NCBI GenBank assembly: GCA_947179485.1
Contig: OX359246.1
Span: forward strand, 24,304,001-24,368,000
Source: Allacma fusca
Taxonomy: Eukaryota; Arthropoda; Collembola; Symphypleona; Sminthuridae
Reading direction: 5' to 3'
DNA length: 64,000 nt
Shown: one piece after another, positions 1 through 13,768 of the stretch
How positions within the stretch are numbered: position 1 is the first letter of the stretch
Layout: each line of letters starts with the position of its first letter
Program-made: the position numbers and the translations under genes
The notes under the pieces: generated by a model
What the model saw: the letters and a program-made list of their open reading frames with translations, nothing else
Databases searched by the model: none
What the model was told of the DNA's origin: nothing

Positions 1-102
1 CATGCATTTTGTGCAGTCAATCCGTGAGTAGTAAATAATTGTTTAGAGTTTCAGAATAAGCGACTCACAAAAAATGGTTTAAGCTTTCGGGAAATTAATG
101 AA

Positions 103-182
103 TACTTTTATTACAGACGTTTGATAAATTACAAAATAATTTATACTTTTATTACAGACGTTTGATGAATTACAAAATAAAA
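103..182. repeat. Two-copy 42-bp tandem repeat
   Basis: The block beginning acttttattacagacgtttg starts at 104 and again at 146, followed by nearly the same attacaaaataa tail, so the period is 42 bp. The two copies differ at one or two positions. No function is suggested. Confidence 0.75.
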
Positions 183-2474
183 TGTAGGACTTAAAAAGAT
201 ATTAAATACCTGAGTACTTTTCTCTTCAGGGCTATTTGGAGGGGTGATTTTGGGGGATGGATTCTGTCAAAAGATAACTTTCTGTCTGATATGCTTTGAC
301 ACGAGAGATTCCAAACTTAAATGTGCCCTGAGACATAATATGAATGAGAAATTTGAGGAAAGCAAAGTTTCTCCAAAACTTTCCCCATAGTGGTTTCCTA
401 CATGGTACTATTTTATAAGGTACCGGAAATTATTACAAACTTTATACTTGCACCATCCAAGCTCAATACAATTGAAAGAACATACAATAGCTTTTTTGGT
501 TATTGTCATCTCTGGAATGAAAGTGGAAGAAACTGACAGCAGTCACGTACAGTAAATTTATAAAATCGGGAACATCAGGGAGCCACAATAGGAAATACAA
601 TAGCTTCAGAAAAATAATTGCTAGAAAAATTCTAGCTCTTGGGTCCTTTCTCTCTCGTTCGTAGTTATTACATTGATGGATTTCCAGATAGCACAATTCA
701 GGCTTTTTTTTCCAGAACCCTGTTACAGCTCCAGAATTTGACTCTGATAGTATTTCTTAAGGTACAGATAATCTGTGATCAGTTCTAGGAGCTAAGACTC
801 TACGGGGCGAAGCGCTACAATGTGATGTACTTAATAGCATGAGGTCGTAATTTTAAATACGCGTGTGAATATCCAATTATAGATGGCGCAAGCTTAGAAT
901 TTCCGTTTCTGTACATGTTTTGTTTGTGTTAATGCTTGACCTCATTTATTGTCCTGGGGTCAAACAAATAACCCAATCTCCTTCAAAAACAATAGGCTTC
1001 TTATTTTTCAACTAAAATCTGCCTTGTACACAATATTGAATCCACCACATCTGAAATAATATCTTGCAGTCTCGCTTCGCCCCTAAAATTTAATATTGGG
1101 GTAAATAGGAACATATAACTCCATAACGTGTGTCTCCATTCATTTCGGATTTTGAGGGGATAATCTCTCCAAAGTGAGAAAGCAACTATAAACAAATTTA
1201 CTGATTACATTCAAGGACCTAAGGGTATTGAGGATGCTATACAGAACGGATCTCTTTGTAAAGATTGGGCGGAAACACTCCGGAAGAACTCTTGACTCCC
1301 TTTACCCGGAGATAATTTTCCAGGGAAAGCTTCAATTAGAACTAAGGTTTTAACTTTCGTCAAAAGTTTAATTTCATATTCACATTTGCTCATTAAAAAA
1401 AAATTAAAGGAATATAACTCTCACGGGGAAAAAATTCTAGTGTTCTTAAAAATTTTGTTCTACAGAGATATTAATTAAATCTTCATCTTTTTCCTACCAA
1501 TATTTGGATACGTGGAGTGTATATACTCTGGATACGAAGAAATTATGAATCAATATTCCAGGCACGTATAGTTGGAAGGCTGCGTATCTAAAAGAAATTG
1601 TAGGGATTTTAAGATGTCTAGCGTTAAAAGTTGTTTCAGAAAAATTCTGAGATTTTACTCTTGAAAATACAACTTGTAAAAGGTTTTATGGTATACAGTT
1701 GACCTTCAAGAATCCTCATGAAAAAACACTCAAGGGGTGGACTATATACTTAAAATCTGAAGATCCTTACCAGCTCAAGTATCAACTTGTTCAAGTATTA
1801 CAATAAATTTTATGAAAGATTTTTTCCCCCTGTTTTGAAGCATCACATATGTATATGGCTTATGCATCTCATCTTTTAACCATGCCTCAAACGCCCTTGA
1901 GAATTGGAGGAAGAGATTCGATTATATTCCTAATCCACGTTTAATATTAAATGTCAGCAGATATGAGTCTAGTACAATTTTGACAATTTAATGAGATCAT
2001 TTCCAATTAGTACAGTTTCAATGGTGGATCTCAAAAGTTTAAGTAATAATTTCCAGTGGTATTTCTGCTTGTGTGGTAATTATTACCTCTTTCTTGTTTG
2101 TATAACTCTAATGATTTGGTTTGAGATTTCCTTTTGATTTTATTATTTACAAAGTTTAGGAAAATTATATTTATTTAAACTTTCATACACATAATTACAT
2201 ATGTACAGGATATGAAAATATCCTACAGATTTGCGGTTTCAAGAGTCGGGTAGAATTTGTAATGTGAACTGTAACTGTCTGGGAATGAGGTGAGGGAAAT
2301 TCTAAAATAAAATTCTGCGTATTCTAAAATATTGTTTTACATGAGTATGAGTCTAAACTAGTTCTAAGCGAATCTTTAACAATGAGAGGAAGCTCCACTT
2401 AAATCTTACAATACGAGCACTCAAGAACATCTTCGGTTCTTGCCTCCGTCTGGGACTTTCTATTAAGTCTCTGG

Positions 2475-2570
2475 CCTTGATGTTCAAAGCCCGTAGTCTG
2501 TACGCTGGAAATTGCTAATATCCCCTTTCAAAGCCTTCCGTTCCAAGTATCACTCCTTGAAACATATATG
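2475..2570. repeat. Dispersed repeat, copy 1
   Basis: This segment aligns in the same orientation with 3990-4075. Shared blocks include ttgatgttcaaa, the ctgaaaatt/ctggaaatt block, and agccttcc(g/c)ttccaagta followed by acttgaaa. Divergence is high and there are indels, so it is an old copy of an unidentified interspersed repeat. No terminal structure was seen. Confidence 0.45.
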
Positions 2571-3989
2571 TATCATTGAGAATGATATTAATTTTAAGTG
2601 ACCGTACGTGGGAAATTATATTTACAAGAATGGAACAACCTGCAAAATTACGTTGACGTCTTTGACATAATTTATTTTCTGGTGAAAATCCCAGTCACGG
2701 TTTAAATTTCCTCCGAGTCGAGCATCTACTGTAATAATTATTCCTGCTGTGGCTTGGAATATATGAAGCCTCAAAATTTTGAAATAAAATTAAGGAGAAT
2801 TTAGGTTAATTGTCGAAAGGCTAAGAGATGGGTGAGCATTCATGAAATTAATTATTTTAGGCATCATGACAAGGTCCTTCAAATGCTTTTTCTCCCCCTG
2901 GTAGTAAAAAAGGAGGAGGATAAAAAATAAGTGATTCCACTAATTATTTCCAAAAACAAATTTCATATTTTTCAAGATTTATTTCAATATACATCATTTA
3001 TATTTTTTATTTATTTTGGTCAAGAATTATTGCAGTTATAATAATTGTCAAAGGCTTGTATTAAGGTCTGGAAACTTTTTGAGAATTTCAGAGTTTAAAC
3101 CTTTGCTGCTGCGGGGAAAATTGTTTTCACTCTTATCTTTTGACGGGGTTCTGTGGGAAATTTCATGAACTTTCCAGAGAGCTATCCGACTGTTTTATTC
3201 GCTGGGAATTGTGAGCATGACCCGTAATAATAGAGAGCACGGTTGAATCAGCCCCCGTCACAGAAGTGAAGATGAGAAAGATGCGGAAAGAAGGGATTAA
3301 ATAAAGGCATAGCATTGTCTCCTTATGTTAACTCTTTGCTCTCTCTGACCTCAATGTTTGACTTGAGAGATGAAATAAAGTGCAAATGAGTCCATTTGAA
3401 AGTTTCTTCACGCAAGAGCGTTCATGAATATTTTTATGAACGCGTGAGAATTTTTTAGGGAGAAAATGACTGCCCCCGAAATTCCGCCTGTCTGAATTTT
3501 TCTCCTTTTTGCATCTACGTAAAGCTCCATTTCCTCAACCGTGCTCTCTAGTACTATTACTAAAGGCCATGCCCACAATTCTTTACGAAAGGACCTGATG
3601 GATAGTTCCCTGGAAAGCCCATAAAATTTCCATCAACCCCGCGTCATAAAATATTTGGGAAAACATTTTGGCTAGGAACAAATAAATAATACATAAAATT
3701 CTCGTAAACATTCCGACTTTGCTTCATATTTTTGACGATTGTGACCTCAATTCTGGATGTAGGTCAATGAAACAAATTTTAGAAAATCTGGGAAACAATT
3801 TTCTTCAAAATGGGGGAATCATATGTTTTGAGTATTTGTATCTTATATGGGTTAAAGTGGGGGGGGGGAGAGAAAGGATATGAAACTCCCTACGTACAGA
3901 CTTCTTACAGTAAGCACCACTTAAGACCAAGAACACTCGGAATCAGGTTCAAGTAGTCCGTACATATGTACTTAATATGAAAAGACTTG

Positions 3990-4075
3990 CTTTGATGTTC
4001 AAAAAGCTCTGGGCTGAAAATTACTAATAAGCCATTTCTAAGCCTTCCCTTCCAAGTACCATTACTTGAAATGTT
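3990..4075. repeat. Dispersed repeat, copy 2
   Basis: This is the diverged partner of 2475-2570. A weaker echo (ccttccaagtat) occurs near 4609-4621. Family unknown. Confidence 0.45.
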
Positions 4076-7000
4076 TATGAATATACGAGTGAATGCATAT
4101 TTCATTAAAAAAAAGAGCAGGGTCGAGACAAGTATCGATTGGTAAATATTGTTTAAGATAATGTTATTTTACCAAAAACACTCGAGCTTAGAATTAATTC
4201 AATAATAATAAATTATAGGTATAATTAATAAATTTTGAGAGAAAATTTTTTTTTGTGCATTTATGGGAGGAGATTAGAAATATTTTTTTTCCTGATTTCA
4301 GAATCTGGGAATTTGCCTTCCTGCACAATTTGCATAACTTCGTAATAGCCTAACTAGTTTGGCTGTACTTTCTGTATACTTTGAAAGAATCCCAGTACAT
4401 TAGCTTACGTAAAGCTAATCCGATTATAATGAGTGCTCCGTAATCTTTTTGAAATCAATATGACAACCCACGCATTATAGATATACATTACGTTTAAGGA
4501 TCTAATTTCTGATTGGAACCACAAAGCTCAATAATTTAGTGCAGTCAGAGCTGATGTCTCCAGAGTGAGAGTTATAATCTCCGACTCTTCAGAATTAGTT
4601 ATAGAAACCTTCCAAGTATATTATCTTGCCTACACAACATTTACAACTCTTTCTATGTATTTCTCCGAGTCCTTGAACGCCGTGCCCGGAGTTTTTGTGC
4701 TACAAGGATGGAACAAATTTTGTAAAATCTGGAAGAAAATTTGCTATAAATTGGGGCATCTAATATTTTTCACTGCTGTCCCTTTTATGGGCTAGGGAGA
4801 GAAAAATGCTTTGAGGCAACCTGAAATATATCTTAGGGGCCCATAATTTTGCACTAGTAAAAGGATTTTATAGGAGCAAAAATAATTAAAAAGTTCCCGT
4901 TTGAAACCATGTTACTTTTTCTGTCTACCGCAGTAGAGCATATGAAATTACACCACTCTGTTGCTCGTCTTTCAGGAGTGTTCTTGTAAAGAGACTGTAC
5001 TGTATTTATATTGTCATCTTCTTCGGGGTAATTTTCTGAAGTGAAGTCTCCTTATTTTATTAAACTTTCTCCTGAGTGCTCTTGTTGTTAAAGTACGTTG
5101 TACGGGTATTTAACAAGTGTTTTTTAGGGATAGAATCTTAGAAAATTGGAAAAAGTTTCATGTCAGAGGCCTTTCATAGAATTAAATTAAAACTCGTCTT
5201 ATTGGATTTGTTTTTAGTTTCTAAGTTTTCCACTTTTGCTGACAATTTTATTTTGTAGTATGATTCTTGACACAGCAGCTCCTGCTTGACACAGGCTCTT
5301 TCCTAAACTAAAGTATAAGTGTAATTACTCATGTAATTACCCTATATGTGTAATTATAAATCAGGAGGTACACAAGAACATATATAATATATGAACATAA
5401 TTATATAGTCAAACAGATTAATGGAATTCCATGAAAGCCCTTGACTAATTTTAGAGGAAAGCTGGGGGTTGAAGTTGTTTACTAACAAAAGTTGTAATTG
5501 AGTGTTCATTCAGTTTCTGCTGTAGGGTAAAAAATGCTTTAATCGAAAAACATTTTTTTTGGCAGAGCACATTTCAGTAACACATGTGATATTACAATCT
5601 TGCCTGCCTTGGAAATGTCTGTTTGTTCACGTGTTGAATACATCATTTCTACAGGTCTTTTGCTCCACTCGTGCAGGCAGTGAAGTTTTAAAATTTACAG
5701 GGAAATAATAACTTGGCTTCCGTAGCACTTATTGACACGCATGGATAAAACGCTCAGAATTTTAAACGTTTTCAAATATTCGCGGTCAAAATTTCAAAAA
5801 ACATTTTAACCAGATCAAAATTTCAGAGTTGTCGAGACGACGCATTACATTTGGTCTTATATCTCCTTGAATCTTCTGGAGTTACATCGATTTTTGCATC
5901 TCTTCTTAAAATTACACATTACCAGGATGAACGAATATAGAAGCTTAGAATAAAGAAAAATAACCATTTCGACTTACGTAGCAGGGACATTATACGCTCG
6001 GCATGAGAGCCCTTATAAGAAAGAGCCTTTTCTCCAATGAAGCAAAAATATTCCCACAAATCCCCCATTACCGCAATGTTTATATTCCTCCTTCCAAAGG
6101 AGATTTGCAATTCAAATGGTATCCTCCTTCAATAAATGTTTTAACAGAGAGAGTGGATTGTATAACAAGATAATAAGAGCTCCTCCATAAAAAAAACAAA
6201 ACATTATGCACTTACTCTCGGATTGCGGTCTCGAGGAAAAAGATCCTATTATGGGAAATGGGAATGCGTCCAAATATTTTTGTCTCCATGGAAAAGGATC
6301 TCCCTGGAGGGTGTCTCCTCCAAGGAGAGTAAATACAATAAATATGTGCATTCTGTTGTAGTGTCCTTATAGACATGCACAACACAGCACAAGTGGATGT
6401 CATGTTGAAGCACAGAGTATTATTTCTTCCAACAACAACCAAGACACAAAAAAAAATTTGAATGCACGTGCCTCCTCACAAACTCCCTTTAGCTTATTTC
6501 CCTCTGACATTTCCCTCTAAACATTTTACTCACTTTGCAAAAGCATCCCTAAAGGCAGGGAAATGTGGGTATAAACAGCTAATAGAATAGGACAGACATT
6601 CACATTGTGGTGAGCGAGACTCTGTCCAAATAATTTCCCTTCAGGGATAAAGCATTCAGGAGTCTTACATATACAGTCAAAATGCATGTCATGTCTCAGA
6701 CAAAAACTGACGATTCTCGGAATAACTTAAAGCCAAGGAAGTTCCCAAGGAGCAAAGGTAACATTTTGGCAAGGGGGATGAGCGTGCCCAAATGTTTTTG
6801 TCATTACTGGGAACCAAGTGCTCGTATAAAGACGTCCCTTATAGCAATAAGCCATCAACTCTCTCTCTCTCTCTGTATGATTCAGCTGGAAGGGAATGAG
6901 AGGCAGGAACTTTTAGTTCTCAGTGTCTATACTTTAACATAGTCTTAACTACTGACTCCTTGAACACGTGGGATTTTAGTACAAGATTAATTTGTTATCA

Positions 7001-8756
7001 TAGACATTATTGTGTATGCATAGTACACAAAAGCCCAGCCCCAGAGAAACTCCTGGATGAAATGTTTTCACGAAGTGTATTAAATTTTCTTTCAACCTCA
7101 TAGCCATACTCTCTTCATTACCTCAAATGTGTAATTACTTATTTGTTCAAGCAATGAAACATTCTCCCTGGGGAAGAAATAAGATTATCTTATGGAACAA
7201 AAAGCCCTGTCAAAATATAAGTTAGGTTTATGAATATAGACTAATTAATTTTCAGGTAGCATCTTGGAAGGAGCTGGATGCACAATAAATTGAATACATT
7301 TCAATAGCGTGGACTCACATTTCCGTGTTTACAAATAATTCGTTAAAACTCATCTCCTGTAGCAGCTGAGATTGAGTGAATACATTTAAGCTTTTTGTAC
7401 AGTTGCTGTAATATATGAAGCGAGGATATTTACCAATTCACCCTTCGCATCCTTAACGCAATAAAGGGAAAGTCAAGGTATAATTATAAATATTTGTAAT
7501 GAAGGTATTGATGAGATTCTGCGCTAAACAAACATGAGAATCCACAGGTCGATTTTTCGTTTTGTGACGACTGAAACTCTATAATTTTTTTGGACCCAAA
7601 GAGCTATTGTGTATTGTTGCGTATGTAATAATAATGTTATAGAAAATATGATATTTTGAACAGGAGTGTAAATAAAATCTATCTCCGAGGGAATAGAAGA
7701 ATAAATAGTAGGAATAAATATTTACCACGATCTTATTACTTTATGTATCGAAATGATGTAAATTATCAGTGCTGAATGGAAATCTCCATGCGTTGGCAGT
7801 AATTATATAGGAATTACAAATGTGTAAATAAGCTCTCTTTTCCTTTGGCAGAGGAGATGCAAGTTGGGAATTGTGGGTAAGAAGGTCACTACACATAATA
7901 AGATGTACTACATGTAAATAATCGAAATAGTATGCCATTAAGAAGTAACTTTTGTTAAGGTACAGTTCTTCTCTTTTAATGTCAGCCATGTGCAATATTT
8001 TATTGCACCCGGAATAAAAGAAAATATGTAATATAATTATAGCAATGCAGTTTAATTGAAAATGCTGGTCTCCCCGAAGCACAGTCAAAGACTCCACGGA
8101 GCACTATGTAAATACTAAGTAGCTGCATGCATATTGCACTTGCAAGTGTACATGCATTTTCAGCATCCAAGATCTTCTAGTTTTAGAGGGTTTCAGCCAT
8201 GCATTATGCCAGTTTCTAGGCAGAACCCTGGGTTAAGTTAGTATTAGATTTAGCATATATAATTAGGTTAGAATCTTCCTTACAATCTTCAAAGAGAAAG
8301 CAAGATCTACCACCAGGAGGGCAATGGTGTTATAAAACTATAGATATATATAATTAGGTATACGTAAGCACACATACAAAAGCAAACATTCCTTGGACCG
8401 AACATTAGTTATGATTTTGTTACTTACAAGAATCTATTTAGTCTTACAAGATTACAACTTCGTAGGTCTAAGATCTCTACGTCAGAGTAATAATAAAGAA
8501 TTAACGTTCGGTATGACACTGAAATTAAATTATGAGATGAAAGAATGTTGTTGACGGAATACTGAATTGTAGATGTTTTGAAGTAATTAATTGTAGAATT
8601 AGTAGTGACTTGAGTGATGCACGTGTAGCTGTGTCAGTTTGTACCTTAACAAATGACCTAATAGTTCGAATTGGCATTGCTGCTGGATGATTCTCTCTAC
8701 GGAGATTACTTTTGTTTGAGCATTTCCTGTAACCAATTGTAGTAATTACTGTTGAG

Positions 8757-9470
8757 AGAATATGACGATCGTTGTTCCCTCGCGTAGAATTTTGTTTTGA
8801 CTGTTGAGGATAATTGTTGGAATGGTTATTGTTATTATAATAACCTTGCTGATTATAATTATTGGGATGGTACCCTTGCTGAAAATTTCCTCGGCCACTG
8901 CCCCTTCCACAGAAATTGTTGTTGTAATTATTGGCTTGACCTTGCTGTTGATTCTGAGGGTTTATGCGAAAAGACCAGCGTCCACGACCCCTTCTGCCAA
9001 AATTACTTCTGTTGTTGTTACGGTTGTTCTAAATTTTTTTCAGCAAAGTTGACAAGCTCCTTGAAAAAAGATTACCTTGGACTCATCTTTCATGTCGGTA
9101 CTCTTCTTCTCAGCTTTTGGTTCTTCCTTAGGAATTTTGGCTGTTTTCAGCTCTTTTGATTCCATCAATAATATTTTGTAATCGAGCCGAAAATACTGAC
9201 AAATTCGCAAAATCGGGACAAAAAATGAAACGTTCATATTCCTATGGAATTTTTCTAGCCAATTGGCTGATTTTCTTTTTCTCTGTTAATGAGCAGTCAC
9301 CTTGATATAGAAGATCGCATGCCTCAATTATAAAGGTGCTAATAGGGTTCTTCTCATCAGAAACGTACTTCTTCATGCCTTGTGTGCAACTTCTGAACTT
9401 TTGTCATTTTTAAAATGCGCCGTGAATTGTTCGCAAAATTTATTCAAAATTTCACCTGAGCCTACAGGCT
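8757..9470 (-). pseudogene. Broken retrotransposon gag relic
   Basis: Read on the minus strand, 9330-9470 gives gag-like phrases such as KYVSDEKNPISTFI and ACDLLYQGDCSLTEK, but split between frames. About 9040-9240 gives a charged Lys/Glu-rich linker. About 8757-9035 gives an Asn/Gln/Gly/Arg-rich tract (NNYNNN, QQGYYNNNN, GRRGRGR) like a nucleocapsid tail. Stops and frameshifts interrupt it and no zinc knuckle or pol follows. I take it as a decayed gag fragment of another Ty3-like element, unrelated in orientation to the giant element. The apparent + strand ORFs over 8797-9159 are antisense shadows of the Asn/Gln tract. Confidence 0.4.
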
Positions 9471-12028
9471 TATATATAAGCCTGCACGCCAGGATTGTAA
9501 AGTTTTCTCCATGCTTTTGAACCAAGCTGTAACTAGTTTTGACTTTGATGTTTTAAAGAAAAAATGCAGAATCTGAATTAAAAGTATAAGTTGAGCCCTA
9601 AATTGTGACATTCCTCAAGGATGTTACTCTGCCTTACTTCAGAATACATTTTGGGATCAGAGGGTAAAATACGTCCTTTCAATACATTAAATAATTTCTG
9701 ATTCCTCTGAATCCTTGGTAACGTCTCCTCGCAGGAGACGGATTTCGTGCATGAGCTAGAGGTTGGTATAATGTCCTGCCAATCCTGTACAGAATCCCGA
9801 AATCAAAAGTAACTCCCATTCTATGTACAAAGGGAAATTTCGGCTTATTTAGTTCGGGCCCTTAGGAAACCTCTGGAATTTCTCTTTCCCTTAATTTCTA
9901 ATATAATTCTAATAAAACAAAATCATTCAATTTTCGTCGGAAAGTCAAAAGGAGGCTAAATTGCAGCATTATGAAAGTCGCAGGGGTCGGATTTTTGTAA
10001 ATGTTCCTGGAAGATCATTTCCCTTCTGAATCTTCTGTATCTGCGGGGAGGTCCTCAGCGATTTTCAAAATCCCTACTGGCAGAAATAATTTCTCGTTAA
10101 GATATGAAATCTCTGCCAAATAAGCTCAACCAATCTAAAAACACCTGTTTTCCTGAACAAATTTTTCTGAAACTCGCCAAAAAATTTAAAATCCCTACCA
10201 AAAATGAGTCAAAGAATTTTCCCTGTTCACAAAAGGGAATCCCTTCCCTTTGAGTTTTCCCTACCAGAAATATTTTTCCCATGGGAAGAATATTCCTGTC
10301 TTTCACAAAAATCCAATCCCTGGAAAGTCGCATTAATGAGCAAAGCATTTAAGTGTAAATCATTTTCAAGGGAAAGGAATATCGTCCAACGAATATAACA
10401 CTCCGCCTTAAATTATAATTATACCAAACTAATTCACAACTCAGGTTTTTAGGATTTACAATTTTGCATTGCGAATAAAATAAAAATACGTCGAAACCCG
10501 TATTTAATCAGCTGCTACTTTATTTTTGATTCAACTTGTTATTAATTTTATTTACTTGCAAATGGATGCTCTTCAAAATTTCTAGTTCCCAATAAGACGG
10601 AACGAACATTTGTTCTGGGTACTATTTTCGTAAAAATAGAAAGAACATGTGCACTCACAATAATATAGTAATTGACAATCGCTATGTAGAAATCGGTTGA
10701 AAAGTTTGAGAAAAATTAATGAATTTCAAGCCGCAAACTTTCCGAAGTAAAACATATAGCAGCATTCCTGAATGTATTTTCTTTTGTATACATCTTCTCT
10801 ATGTATTTAGAAGCTGTATAATTAAAGGAAGGAAACCATATTCGAAACACGAATGCTTATTGTTAGTAGTACAATATTTACAACAATAAAGAAATCAATA
10901 ACCTTACTGTCATCATACAGGAAATAAGAGGTAGCTTTAGGAGGGCAGCAGTGCGTTTTTAATACATACAAACACAAACAGAAACAAACATTTGATCGAA
11001 CGGTAAATTATTCTTTTAATACCTACACAAATCTACAAGTAAAATAAAGCAAGTTATTAACACAGAAACTATTCTCATCTTTATTTTATTTCGTCTGCAA
11101 TCCAACCTTAGGAAGCTATAGTCCTCCGATTCCTGCGCAAAAGGTGAATTATTCAACAAGTATACACAAATTGAAAGAATGTTCCAAGTTTCAAACTATT
11201 AAGACTTGGACATGCATCTCCGCTCAATAGGACTTTAATCATTGCGTTTTTCACAGAAACGTTAACCATCGATCGCCATCCTGTTAACACGGTACATGAA
11301 ACTCTATATTTAACGGAACGTCTTAAAAAGTATTGTCTTTACATTGTCAATAATATTTGAAGATAGGGTTATTGATCACAGTTTTGCGCTGTATATGACA
11401 TGACATAGTCAAATTTTCCAACTTGTCGGGGTACTATAATAGGGAGAGTGTACCCTCGTATTTACTCATGGAAATGGAAGAATATTAGAAGCCAGTAGGA
11501 GATTCCAATCTTGTTTCCAACTTCCTTATTTCAATTTAATTTCGGAATCATGAGAAGCTGCCTAAGTCTAAGTATAGATATTTACCTACATAAGTAGTCA
11601 GAATATGAATTTCAGTGATGACAGGTTTCAAGCTCAAGCAATTCATTTCTTCCGCGTTGTTTCTGTCCATATTTGATGAGGGTATGACTCCGATAGTACA
11701 CTGACTGTGAGCTTTCGCATTTTGATAAATAGAAAGAAATATAGATTTAATAAGGGTAGGTATGGTTTTAAAGCCCTTAAAATACAGAAATTATCCCATG
11801 CATTACAAAAACGTTTTTATAAGATTTAAGAATCGTAATTTGAATAAAGATGAAGGAGAAAGTGTAAATATAATTACATGTATGTTGATACAATGATATT
11901 AGTAAACACTGTTACAGCAAGGGCCGTCAGATACTTACATACATCTTTTTCCTAAAAGATTTAGATTTTTTTTGTTTTCGTGGGCTACATAATTAACTCA
12001 TAATGAAATTTTATCGCAGGATAGCATA
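9471..12028. other. Gene-free stretch
   Basis: No supported coding region, RNA gene or clear repeat boundary was seen. Composition is AT-rich and open frames are short. Confidence 0.45.
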
Positions 12029-12108
12029 TCGTCGCAGAAGAGGCAAAAAGGGTCTAAAGGCTGCACAAAAGCATACTCACATAGTCCATTTTGCCTCTTC
12101 AGCGACGA
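12029..12108. mobile_element. 80-bp foldback MITE
   Basis: The left end reads tcgtcgcagaagaggcaaaa and the right end is its near-perfect inverse (ttttgcctcttcagcgacga). The TIR matches that of the 848-bp element at 49306-50153 (tcgtcggtgaagaggcaaaa). It is flanked on the left by TA and on the right by TG. It looks like a minimal internally deleted member of that family, able to fold over almost its whole length. Confidence 0.7.
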
Positions 12109-13764
12109 TGTGTCCAGTGGTTGTAACCATTACAGTTAATTTTAGTACGTCCAGATCGTGAAATCCTGATTCAGCATCCGGACAGAGTCTCCCATCTAAC
12201 GTGGAGCGAATACTAACAGTGCAAATGAAGAGGCATATGTACGTCCGTAGGTGACTTAAGGTTTATTCACAAGGATAAAAAATACTTGCGGTCTGCGTGT
12301 GCGCCAAACGCGGGAAAAAAGCCCTGTGCTTCGCACAGGGGCAATTACTTGAGAAATATCATGGCATGTCGAGAAGGGTTAATATTAATAACCCGCTTCA
12401 CTGGGCAAAGTAATCTCATATAAGACATGTGAACTATTAATTGTAAGACTAACAATCGTTTCAAATGGCTAGTTGGCAATTCATCATCAAAAAGTGATGG
12501 TACAACGCTCCAGCCCACTAAAGTTCTCTCCCAAACTCAATATTTGGCTATACACGGGGAATTTAACTAATCGCTTGATCAACTTAATACCCCCCAACAT
12601 TGTTATTACATCTTGCTGTTGCATCACTGTATGGTGCTTCACCCCTTAGTGGATCAGCACAACGTGCTGATCAAATATGATTTTTTTATGTTATTATAAT
12701 TTGTATGTGTCTCAGTTGTACCGTAATAATGTAACTGAAGGCTCAGACACTGGACGCACTGATAATTTAAAATAGGAAAAGTGAAAGGAATTCATACTAG
12801 CGCAACACTTTTCAATTGCTATTGTTACTAAAGTCCATGGTTCCTACAAATCAATCCTTAATTCCTAATGATATTTTTAAGGGATATAAAGATCAAATGT
12901 ATGGATGTAAAGGCTTGCAATTAAAAAATACTGAGCAAATAACTTCAGCAATACAAATTCCGAGAATTTATCTGACGTTACATATAAAAACTATTTCAAT
13001 AAGTACTTTCAATCCCATTTGCTTTTTCCTAATAACAGTCTCACACTTATGTGTACAAAGTTCAGTCATTAAAATTCTCCTCTCCTCAAATTCGTCAGTG
13101 CTGTAACCGAGCGTAGTTTTTCTCACAACCTGACTTAATTTAATCCACATTTGATGATTTTTGCTTGCGATAACGTTTCAGCCCGCTATGCTTCTCGGCT
13201 TGCTGTATTATACCACCGACTTGCTTGGCTATACAATGAAATAATATAGATAGTACATAGCGGCTTGCTATATAGTGAAATGAGCCGCGGAGGTTTGAAT
13301 TGTAAAGCCAAAGCCGCGAAAGTTTAAATCAACGGACAGGTCAAGACTCAAGACCAATAATAATAAGGATTACAGTTAATAGCTCGTGCTGTTTATTATA
13401 ACACATTGTTGCCGCCCCTACTAGTGACTTAGCACATATGTAGTGCTGGTCACAGATGTTTTTTTGTTTGATGCAGACGGCATTTTCAATTCTTAGTTTC
13501 TTAGCATATCGCATCACCCACTCATGGTTGTCTTTGTAGACTGAAAATTATCTTCCTCCGAAGACCGATGCTATTCGTATGGAGATATCCTTTGGTGAAT
13601 TTATTGAATTTGTTTTCCAGTCTAACGGGTTTGAATCTTTGAATATGTAGTTCTCTCTATTGTTACCAGAAATTCAATTCACCCCTCTATCGTAGCATTC
13701 ATTGGTCATTGTGGTTGCATTGCAGAGAATAGCATTACATATGTCTATGTATATCGTTGTGGTA
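12109..13764. other. Gene-free stretch with small palindromes
   Basis: No gene seen. It holds a perfect 8-bp stem with a 3-nt loop at 12322-12340 (ccctgtgc / gcacaggg). It also holds two copies of a motif around a GCAC...GTGC palindrome (12653-12671 and about 13424-13455) that recurs at about 48088-48118. Region 13160-13320 has alternating ggcttgctata-type phrases that look like repeat debris. The giant retroelement inserted at the right edge. Confidence 0.45.
12653..12671. repeat. Palindrome, copy 1 of dispersed motif
   Basis: An 8-bp inverted repeat, atcagcac / gtgctgat, with a 3-nt spacer, followed by aaatatgatttttt. The same arrangement, more diverged, occurs at about 13424-13470 and 48088-48125 (gacttagcac...gtgctgrtcacatatg). 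It may be the end of a transposon family; no element body was delimited. Confidence 0.5.
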
Positions 13765-13768
13765 ATAC
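13765..13768. repeat. Left target-site duplication (atac)
   Basis: The atac immediately left of the 5' LTR is repeated at 42577-42580 right of the 3' LTR. This is a 4-bp duplication, usual for Ty3/Gypsy-type integration. A preceding a would make it five, but that base also belongs to the LTR end on the right. Confidence 0.9.

Larger units (their letters stand above)
1..8756. other. Gene-free AT-rich flank
   Basis: I see no reading frame with recognisable protein similarity, no convincing exon set and no RNA gene here. Short open frames on both strands are low-complexity or random in composition. The stretch does hold old repeats, listed separately: a two-copy 42-bp tandem repeat near 103-182 and a diverged dispersed repeat at 2475-2570 and 3990-4075. 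It is probably intergenic or intronic DNA with decayed transposons. Confidence 0.5.

Noticed and set aside
7741..8097. 118-aa minus-strand ORF
   Set aside because: No recognised motif, no neighbouring exon and no supporting promoter; likely chance.
8797..9159. 120-aa and 82-aa + strand ORFs
   Set aside because: They are antisense to the Asn/Gln-rich gag relic, whose minus-strand reading makes better sense.
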